A DNA stretch of 8,364 nt, from contig DASWAT010000039.1 of assembly GCA_036390995.1 (NCBI GenBank), positions 1 to 8,364 of the forward strand, given 5' to 3'. Position numbers and translations under genes: made by a program. Positions within the stretch are counted from its first letter, which is position 1. Every line of letters starts with the position of its first letter. This document shows positions 1 through 4,454 of this stretch, piece by piece. The notes below the pieces were generated by a model that had not been told where the DNA came from, ran no database searches, and saw only the letters and a program-made list of their open reading frames with translations. Source of the DNA: DASQQQ01 sp036390995 (GTDB lineage Bacteria; Actinomycetota; UBA4738; HRBIN12).

Positions 1-227
1 GGGATCACGAGTTGACCTATCTGCAGCGTGATGATGCCTCGACGGACGACCAGGATCGTACCGCCGTCGCAGACGTGGGTGATCGCCCATCGGAGCTGGC
101 CACGGCCGCCCGTATCGCCCAGATCGGTCACGGGGACGGCCGCCCTGCACGACCCGCTGGCAGCCGCGGGCGCGGCCATGCCGAGGGTCAGTAGGAACAG
201 GACGAGCGAGGTCGAGATCCTTCGCAT
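1..227 (-). CDS. Secreted beta-helix-type repeat protein, N-terminal part only (runs off window edge)
   Basis: Reading the minus strand from ATG at 227-225 gives 75 codons open to the window edge. The start is supported by a strong Shine-Dalgarno AGGAGG (complement of 237-242), 9 nt upstream. Residues 1-23 form a signal peptide: MRR, a hydrophobic run (SLVLFLLTLGMAAPAAA), then a likely cleavage after Ala23. The mature part reads VTDLGDTGGRGQLRWAI at about residues 33-49, then CDGGTI and GIITLQIGQLVI. This resembles the 'VTNTNDSGPGSLRQAI...GDTITF...ITLTSGQLTI' opening of secreted proteins with right-handed parallel beta-helix (polymorphic outer membrane repeat-like) domains, usually extracellular or surface proteins. 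Two cysteines (27 and 53) could form a disulfide. The family call is motif recollection on a short fragment; the repeats themselves lie outside the window. Secretion is more certain than the fold. Confidence 0.65.
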   Translation of the reverse strand, partial: MRRISTSLVLFLLTLGMAAPAAASGSCRAAVPVTDLGDTGGRGQLRWAITHVCDGGTILVVRRGIITLQIGQLVI

Positions 228-292
228 CGCGTGCCACCTCCTTGGGGGGCACCCTCGTCCGAGGCTTGCCTTCCGATGCGTGAGACGCACCG

Positions 293-321
293 ACCCTAGG
301 CGCACCGGTGGGGTGCGGCAA
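293..321 (-). promoter_or_regulatory. Candidate sigma-70 promoter for the secreted protein gene
   Basis: On the minus strand, TTGCCG (complement of 316-321) and TAGGGT (complement of 293-298) are separated by exactly 17 nt. The spacing suits a housekeeping promoter and the site lies about 65 nt upstream of the ATG at 227. The -10 element is only a partial match, as is common in GC-rich genomes. Confidence 0.3.
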
Positions 322-408
322 GGGACAGGGGTCCCGACGGCACAGGACCATCAGGGCGGAGGCCGGAAAGGGGTATCGTGTGGCCTCCAGTCGGGAGGGA
401 AGCACCGG

Positions 409-1269
409 TTGCCAGCCGCACGAAGTCTGATCGAGGGGGCCGCAGCCGCATGCAGGGCCTCCCCTCTCATCGAGACCCCCGGGAACCGCCGAGCCGAAGC
501 GGAGGAGCTCCTGCTCTTCGTCACACGGAGAGCGATCGGCGCCAACGAGCAGATCCAGGGTTCCGAGCTGGCGCGGTTCCGCCGTCTGGTGGCCCGCCGC
601 CTGGCTGGGGAGCCGGTCGAGTACCTGACCGGCGCGGCTGCGTTCCGGGAGATGACGCTGGCGGTAGGGCCGGGCGCGTTCATCCCTCGGTCGTCCTCCG
701 GCTTCTTGGCTGACGTGGCCATCGAGCGTATGAAGGACCATGCCACGCCGATCGTGGTCGACATCGGCACGGGCGTGGGACCGGTCGCCCTCTCGTGCGC
801 TGCGCGATCGCCGGCCGCCGAGGTGTACGGCGTGGACATCTCGGCGAAGGCCCTGACGTTCGCGCGAAGGAACGCTCGTGCCGTCGGGGTCTCCAACGTC
901 CGATTCGTCCGAGGCGACCTGTTCGAACCACTTCCGCGCAGGTTGCGGGGGCGGGTCCACATCGTGGCTGCACATCCGCCCTACGCAGCTCGGTCGGAGA
1001 TGCGCCTCGTCCGTTACGAGATGGGGTACGAGCCCCCGGAGGCCATCACGGACTTCTCGAAGGGCGGACTCGTCCTGGTGGGACGGATCGTGAATGAGTC
1101 GCGAGCGTGGCTGGCCCTCGGTGGGTGGCTCCTCGTCCAGGTCGTCGACTTCCGCGCTCGAGAGGTGGCGTCGATGTACCGCAGGGCGGGATTCGAGGGC
1201 GTGAGGCACCTTCGCACGAAGGGCGAGTACGACCGGGTCATCGTCGGCCGATCCCCCGGATCGACCTGA
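409..1269 (+). CDS. PrmC/HemK-like class I SAM-dependent methyltransferase with altered catalytic motif
   Basis: The 286-residue protein aligns by eye along its whole length with PrmC (HemK), which methylates the Gln of the GGQ motif in peptide release factors. Residues 1-75 look like the PrmC N-terminal helical domain (ARFRRLVARRLAGEPVEYLTG at about 55-75), followed by GPGAFIPR (87-94). The Rossmann SAM site has DIGTGVG (118-124), GVD (141-143) and GDLFEPLP (169-176). The family's NPPY motif, whose Asn binds the substrate amide, is HPPY (189-192), and the PRPETE motif has degraded to PRSSSG. I chose TTG at 409 because GGGAGGGA lies about 10 nt upstream and PrmC homology begins there; the open frame runs back to 28 but the extra part looks non-coding. 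There is no prfA neighbour. It is probably a divergent paralogue with a changed or lost substrate rather than the cell's release-factor methylase, and no gene symbol is assigned. Confidence 0.75.
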   Translation: MPAARSLIEGAAAACRASPLIETPGNRRAEAEELLLFVTRRAIGANEQIQGSELARFRRLVARRLAGEPVEYLTGAAAFREMTLAVGPGAFIPRSSSGFLADVAIERMKDHATPIVVDIGTGVGPVALSCAARSPAAEVYGVDISAKALTFARRNARAVGVSNVRFVRGDLFEPLPRRLRGRVHIVAAHPPYAARSEMRLVRYEMGYEPPEAITDFSKGGLVLVGRIVNESRAWLALGGWLLVQVVDFRAREVASMYRRAGFEGVRHLRTKGEYDRVIVGRSPGST

Positions 1270-1284
1270 CGGCGCCACCGCCGG

Positions 1285-1318
1285 AGCCGGACGCTGCGCC
1301 TACATCCGAAGTCCGGCT
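1285..1318. terminator. Candidate bidirectional terminator stem-loop between convergent genes
   Basis: AGCCGGAC (1285-1292) and GTCCGGCT (1311-1318) form a perfect 8-bp inverted repeat around an 18-nt loop. It lies in the 74-nt gap between the stop codons of the methyltransferase and the converging lipoprotein gene. No T-tract follows on either strand, so its role as terminator rests mainly on position. Confidence 0.4.
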
Positions 1319-1343
1319 GAGGGTCAGGGCCGTCTCGATCGAT

Positions 1344-1868
1344 TCAGGAGGTGGCTTCGACGAAGGCTCGGACCAGCGCCTCCCGATCGACGGGGGATCC
1401 CGCTGAGACCACGAAGACGGTCTCCGAGTCGGGGACGCCGAACGCGATCGTGTAGAGATGCCTGCCGTTCGCGACCCGGTTGAAGACGATGTAGACGAGC
1501 GGGCCCTCGAGGTTCTCCTCCTCCTTCTCCATCTCACCGGCGGACAGCGCAAGCTCCCCGGTGGACAGGAGCCTCAGGTACTCGGACGCGGTGCCGGCCG
1601 GCGTGTCCTCCGTCCGGGGTCCGAGCCGGAAGCCCATGACCCCTGCGTCCTCCCCATACGCCGCTATGCCCTCGGTTCCCACGGTGCGTTCGAGGCCTCC
1701 GACACGCTCGGGCATGGCCGTGATGACCGCCTCGATCCCAGTCTCGTCGTCGGGCAGGGCGGCAGAGCCGAGACCCCACGGAGGAGCTTCGCTGGTGGAT
1801 CCGTTCGATCCGCAGGCCGCGGCACCCGCAAGCACGAGCAGGAGCAGGGTCGCCAGGGCCCTTCGCAT
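1344..1868 (-). CDS. Putative lipoprotein of unknown function
   Basis: Starting from ATG at 1868, the protein has 174 residues. A GTG three codons upstream (1877) also fits the frame but would leave only 2-3 nt between it and the GGAGG, which lies about 10 nt before the ATG. The N terminus is MRRALATLLLLVLAGAAAC: basic residues, a leucine-rich helix, then AAAC as a relaxed lipobox, so the protein is probably cleaved before Cys, lipidated and anchored outside the membrane. A Gly/Ser/Thr linker follows. The remainder (about residues 35-174) is a small globular alpha/beta-looking domain with an acidic EMEKEEENLEGP stretch, then alternating hydrophobic strands (LVYIVFNRV, LYTIAFGV, TVFVVSAG). I do not recognise the family. 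It stands alone between a convergent methyltransferase gene and a tRNA gene. The secretion signal is clear; the function is unknown. Confidence 0.75.
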   Translation of the reverse strand: MRRALATLLLLVLAGAAACGSNGSTSEAPPWGLGSAALPDDETGIEAVITAMPERVGGLERTVGTEGIAAYGEDAGVMGFRLGPRTEDTPAGTASEYLRLLSTGELALSAGEMEKEEENLEGPLVYIVFNRVANGRHLYTIAFGVPDSETVFVVSAGSPVDREALVRAFVEATS

Positions 1869-1879
1869 CTTCCCCACCC

Positions 1880-1895
1880 CTCCCTGGGAAGGGAG
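1880..1895 (-). promoter_or_regulatory. Small hairpin overlapping the lipoprotein ribosome binding site
   Basis: On the minus strand CTCCCT, a 4-nt loop TCCC, and AGGGAG form a 6-bp hairpin. Its 3' arm contains the GGAG of the Shine-Dalgarno sequence, so the site could be partly hidden in the mRNA. The purine-rich run continues past the arm, so some ribosome access would remain. This could be chance in a G/C-rich leader. Confidence 0.25.
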
Positions 1896-1946
1896 CCCTC
1901 TCCGGTCGAGGAGAACAAGCGCCCTCCGACGCGAACGAACAGCGTG

Positions 1947-1976
1947 AACCTAGGCATCGATCGAGTGGAGCGTCAG
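1947..1976 (-). promoter_or_regulatory. Candidate promoter for the lipoprotein gene
   Basis: On the minus strand CTGACG (complement of 1971-1976) and TAGGTT (complement of 1947-1952) are spaced 18 nt apart, about 80 nt before the lipoprotein ATG. Both boxes are partial matches to the sigma-70 consensus. Confidence 0.25.
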
Positions 1977-2067
1977 AGGCTATGGACCCGACGAGGGCAG
2001 GGACCTCGCCCGCGCGATCCCTCCCGCAGTTGCCAAACGTGCATCGCTGCTGGCAGATGGCTCCGCG

Positions 2068-2093
2068 TGTGAGGCTCCGGTGTGAGGCTCCGG
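2068..2093. repeat. 13-bp perfect tandem duplication overlapping the tRNA-Asn 3' end
   Basis: TGTGAGGCTCCGG occurs twice head to tail, at 2068-2080 and 2081-2093. The second copy overlaps the last bases of the tRNA gene (2088-2093). On the tRNA strand this gives CCGGAGCCTCACA repeated immediately after the acceptor end, followed by a further partial copy (CGGAGCC within the complement of about 2059-2066). It may be replication slippage or the residue of integration at a tRNA end. Confidence 0.8.
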
Positions 2094-2160
2094 GGGGGAG
2101 ACTCGAACTCCCAACCATCGGATTAACAGTCCGCCGCTCTGCCGATTGAGCTACCCCGGA
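2088..2160 (-). tRNA. tRNA-Asn (anticodon GUU)
   Basis: The minus strand folds into a complete 73-nt cloverleaf. The acceptor stem TCCGGGG pairs with CCCCGGA, the D stem is GCTC/GAGC, and the anticodon loop is CTGTTAA with GTT at the complement of 2125-2127, reading AAC/AAU. The variable loop is TGGTT, the T stem GGGAG/CTCCC and the T loop TTCGAGT. The discriminator is G. The next bases are CCT, so CCA is not fully encoded and must be added after transcription. The top pair of the anticodon stem (27-43) is G-A rather than a Watson-Crick or wobble pair, which is tolerated at this position. It stands as a single tRNA gene, divergent from the small membrane protein gene. Confidence 0.96.
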
Positions 2161-2172
2161 ACGTGCCGAGGC

Positions 2173-2178
2173 AGTGTA
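2173..2178 (-). promoter_or_regulatory. Candidate -10 box of the tRNA-Asn gene (TACACT)
   Basis: TACACT on the minus strand lies 12 nt before the first tRNA base, giving a predicted short 5' leader for RNase P to remove. No convincing -35 box is seen at 16-18 nt spacing. The same hexamer precedes rpoD. Confidence 0.4.
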
Positions 2179-2245
2179 CCAACGGGGCATCCGCCGACCG
2201 AGACGGATATGCTCGGGAGCCGACCCGACCGAAAGGACGAGCACC

Positions 2246-2476
2246 ATGCTTCGACGGCTCTTCTGGATCGCTCTCGGCGTGGCCATCGGGTACCAACTCG
2301 CGACCCGCAGGACGCAGATGGAGAACGGCTCCTCGAACCGGACCGTCCGGCTCCTTTCCGAGCGCGGACGTTCACTGGCCGACCGAGCCGGCGCGGTGGG
2401 ATTGCAGGCGGTCCAGCGAGCGCGCGTGGAGATCCAGAACCGGCTCGGGGGCAACGGCGATCCCGGCTGGAACTGA
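2246..2476 (+). CDS. Small single-helix membrane protein of unknown function
   Basis: This 76-residue protein starts at ATG 2246, preceded by AAAGGA with about 8 nt spacing; an in-frame upstream start at 2174 lacks a ribosome site. Residues 3-19 (RRLFWIALGVAIGYQLA) form one membrane-spanning helix, followed by positive TRR, which suggests an N-out or signal-anchor arrangement with the tail in the cytoplasm. The rest (20-76) is polar and probably helical (LLSERGRSLADRAGAVGLQAVQRARVEIQNRL), ending in a short Gly-rich tail. The MxRLFWxALGxAxG opening resembles small actinobacterial membrane proteins of the DUF6167 kind, which I recall only loosely, so no family is assigned. It is divergent from tRNA-Asn and converges on dps with a 20-nt gap. 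Confidence 0.7.
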   Translation: MLRRLFWIALGVAIGYQLATRRTQMENGSSNRTVRLLSERGRSLADRAGAVGLQAVQRARVEIQNRLGGNGDPGWN

Positions 2477-2496
2477 CGCGAAGAGGCCGACGCGCG

Positions 2497-3000
2497 CTAG
2501 CTGACCTTCCCCTGGAGGTGCGCCTCCAGGAACCAGAGGTCCTTGTCGGCCTGACGCGAGATCTCGATGAACAGGTCGTTCGTGGTCATGTCCCCGAGCT
2601 TCTCCGCCTCCTCCGCCGCCGTGCGGATCGCCCTGGCCGTGGTGGCGAACGCGTCGGCGAGCGCTTCGACCGTCTCCATGCCCTCGAACGTATCCCCCGG
2701 GTACTCCTTCAGGCTCGATCCCGCGGCTGCCATCCGCAGCGTCCCCTTGGCGATCCCGCCGAGGGTCGTCGCCCGCTCCGCGAGCAGGTCCACCCACTCC
2801 AGCGCGTGGCCGGCCAGCATGTCGTAGAACTCGTGCAGCTGGATGAAGTCCGACCCCTTCACGTTCCAGTGCGCGTGCTTGGCCTGCGTGTAGAGATCCA
2901 GCGTGTCGGCCAAGCGTTCGTTCAGCAAGCCGACGAGCTCCTTGCGGCTCTCCTTCGGGATGTCGATCCGGGTTTCGTGCAGTTGCTTCGCAGCGGGCAT
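2497..3000 (-). CDS. dps: Dps: ferritin-like DNA-binding protein from starved cells (miniferritin)
   Basis: The 167-residue protein has the length and four-helix layout of Dps, a dodecameric cytoplasmic shell that oxidises Fe(II) with hydrogen peroxide, stores the iron and shields DNA. The inter-subunit ferroxidase ligands are all present: His44 in AHWNVKG, His56 in QLHEFYD, and Asp71 and Glu75 in WVDLLAERATTLGG, the standard Dps signature. The N-terminal tail (MPAAKQLHETR) is short with only two basic residues before the first helix, so DNA binding through a Lys-rich tail is not obvious. The start at 3000 has AGGAGG close upstream; the open frame extends to 3609 but that part is an overlap shadow of rpoD. 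It follows rpoD by 65 nt on the same strand and converges with the small membrane protein. A -10-like box and a palindrome upstream suggest its own promoter as well as possible read-through. Confidence 0.93.
   Translation of the reverse strand: MPAAKQLHETRIDIPKESRKELVGLLNERLADTLDLYTQAKHAHWNVKGSDFIQLHEFYDMLAGHALEWVDLLAERATTLGGIAKGTLRMAAAGSSLKEYPGDTFEGMETVEALADAFATTARAIRTAAEEAEKLGDMTTNDLFIEISRQADKDLWFLEAHLQGKVS
2511..2530. terminator. Perfect 8-bp hairpin inside the last codons of dps, possible terminator for the convergent gene
   Basis: CCTGGAGG, loop TGCG, CCTCCAGG form a perfect 8-bp stem with a tetraloop. It lies within the last codons of dps and 35 nt downstream of the small membrane protein stop at 2476, where a rho-independent-type stop could act on the plus strand. 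No T-run follows. The coding sequence of dps alone could also explain it. Confidence 0.35.
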
Positions 3001-3023
3001 GGTCTCCTCCTTCCGCCGCCTCC

Positions 3024-3049
3024 ACCATACCCGCTCGTCGCGATCGCGA
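3024..3049 (-). promoter_or_regulatory. Candidate dps promoter/operator region: TATGGT box and 12-bp palindrome
   Basis: In the 65-nt gap before dps the minus strand carries TATGGT (complement of 3024-3029), about 24 nt before the ATG. Just upstream lies the perfect palindrome TCGCGATCGCGA (3038-3049), where a regulator spanning the -35/spacer would sit. No good -35 hexamer is seen. A GC-rich palindrome of this kind can be chance. Confidence 0.3.
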
Positions 3050-3065
3050 ACCTGCGACCGGGGAC

Positions 3066-4370
3066 CTACTCGAGGTAATCGCGGAGCTTCTGCGACCGGG
3101 AGGGATGGCGCAGCTTCGAGAGCGTCTTCGACTCGATCTGCCGGATCCGCTCGCGGGTGACACCGAACTCGCGACCCACCTCCTCGAGCGTGCGCGGGTG
3201 GCCGTCCAGCAGCCCGAAGCGGAGCTGGATCACCTTCTTCTCGCGCTCTGACAGCGTGTGGAGTACCGACTCGAGCTGCTCCTGCAGCAAGATGAACGAC
3301 GCCGCATCCACCGGGACCACGGCATCCGAATCCTCGATGAAGTCGCCGAGATGGGAATCCTCCTCCTCGCCGATCGGTGTCTCGAGGCTGACCGGCTCCT
3401 GCGAGACCTTGAGGATCTCGCGGACCTTGTCGGCCGGGATGCCCATCTGCTTGCCGATCTCCTCGGGGCTCGGCTCGCGGCCGAGGTCCTGCAGGAGCTG
3501 ACGTTGCACCCGGACCAACTTGTTGATGGTCTCGACCATGTGCACGGGGATCCGGATGGTACGGGCTTGGTCGGCGATGGCTCGCGTGATGGCCTGGCGG
3601 ATCCACCACGTTGCGTACGTCGAGAACTTGTAGCCCTTCGAGTAGTCGAACTTCTCGACCGCCCTGATCAGGCCGAGGTTGCCCTCCTGGATGAGGTCCA
3701 GGAACAGCATCCCGCGGCCCACGTACCGCTTCGCGATCGAGACCACCAGGCGCAGGTTCGCCTCGATGAGCTTCCGCTTGGCAAGCTGGCCATCTCGCTC
3801 GACCCGGCGGAGGAAGTCGGCCAGCTCGTCGCGGTTCTTCGGCTTCCAGCTCTTCGTGACCCGGTCGCGCCCGATGCCCTCGACCTTGCCGAACTTCTCG
3901 GCCTGGTGATCCCGGATGGCGATGACCCGCTCGACGATGGTCTTCTGCTTCTTCTGGTCCACCTTCTCGTCGCCGTCGAGCTGCTCCGAGAGCTCGGTGG
4001 AGAACTCGCCGGCCTCGATCCGCCGGGCCAGGTCGACCTCCTGCGCCGCCGTGAGCAAGGGGACCTTCCCGATCTCCTTGAGGTACATCCGGACCGGGTC
4101 GTTCGTGGGCGCCTTCAGCAGGTCGACGTCGACCCGCGCGACGGCCGCGTCGGCGCCGTCGTCGCCGGGGACCTCGATGACCTCGATGCCCTCGCTGCGC
4201 AGGTGCTCCTCGACCTGCGAGAGGAAATCCTCGACCTGCTCGGGGGTGAAATCGTCGACGGGTACGGTTTCCAGGAGATCCTCGGAGGTCACGAACCCGC
4301 GCTCGCGTCCTCGAGCGGTGATCGCTTCCTTCGCTTCCTCCAGACCCAGGTCCCTGGCGACTTCGCTCAA
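3066..4370 (-). CDS. rpoD: Primary sigma factor RpoD (sigma-70/SigA family)
   Basis: The 434-residue protein is the housekeeping sigma subunit that brings RNA polymerase to -10/-35 promoters. Region 1.1-like sequence occupies about residues 8-66. Region 1.2 is at 89-120 (DPVRMYLKEIGKVPLLTAAQEVDLARRIE). Region 2 spans about 197-271, with LIEANLRLVVSIAKRYVGRG, FLDLIQEGNLGLIRAVEKFD and the -10-reading KFSTYATWWIRQAITRAIAD. Region 3 is at about 272-350, and region 4 at 365-432 with the -35 helix-turn-helix TLEEVGREFGVTRERIRQIE. The segment between 1.2 and 2 (about 122-195) is roughly 45 residues longer than in typical actinobacterial SigA and rich in Lys, Asp and Glu. The start is TTG at 4370 with AAGGAG 5 nt upstream; no better start follows before the conserved part. 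It lies 84 nt after dnaG in the same direction. Confidence 0.96.
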   Translation of the reverse strand: MSEVARDLGLEEAKEAITARGRERGFVTSEDLLETVPVDDFTPEQVEDFLSQVEEHLRSEGIEVIEVPGDDGADAAVARVDVDLLKAPTNDPVRMYLKEIGKVPLLTAAQEVDLARRIEAGEFSTELSEQLDGDEKVDQKKQKTIVERVIAIRDHQAEKFGKVEGIGRDRVTKSWKPKNRDELADFLRRVERDGQLAKRKLIEANLRLVVSIAKRYVGRGMLFLDLIQEGNLGLIRAVEKFDYSKGYKFSTYATWWIRQAITRAIADQARTIRIPVHMVETINKLVRVQRQLLQDLGREPSPEEIGKQMGIPADKVREILKVSQEPVSLETPIGEEEDSHLGDFIEDSDAVVPVDAASFILLQEQLESVLHTLSEREKKVIQLRFGLLDGHPRTLEEVGREFGVTRERIRQIESKTLSKLRHPSRSQKLRDYLE

Positions 4371-4407
4371 CGAGGCTCCTTGCGGGCGGGGACGGTGGAT
4401 GCCCGAG

Positions 4408-4413
4408 AGTGTA
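4408..4413 (-). promoter_or_regulatory. Candidate internal -10 box for rpoD (TACACT)
   Basis: In the dnaG-rpoD gap the minus strand reads TTTCGTACACTCTCGG. TACACT would start a transcript around 4401, with a leader of about 30 nt before the TTG start. No clear -35 is seen. The hexamer matches the one before tRNA-Asn, and internal promoters in front of rpoD are known from other dnaG-rpoD clusters. Confidence 0.4.
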
Positions 4414-4454
4414 CGAAACGAGCCCGGCGGCGACCCATCCGCCCTTCGCGCACC

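Noticed and set aside
28..408. N-terminal extension of the methyltransferase frame back to 28
   Set aside because: The extension runs opposite the secreted protein gene and its promoter region, shows no family similarity, and a TTG with a good ribosome site stands where PrmC homology begins.
2068..2093. CRISPR-like or regulatory iteron array
   Set aside because: Only two full copies of 13 bp without spacers. The 12-bp repeat at 8080-8103 fails for the same reason.
1534..2454. 306-codon minus-strand open frame running through the tRNA-Asn gene
   Set aside because: It reads through a complete tRNA, overlaps the lipoprotein in another frame and lies opposite the small membrane protein. No domain or start signal supports it.
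3001..3609. N-terminal extension of the dps frame into rpoD
   Set aside because: Dps has a normal length from the ATG at 3000 with AGGAGG upstream; the extension is an out-of-frame reading of rpoD on the same strand.
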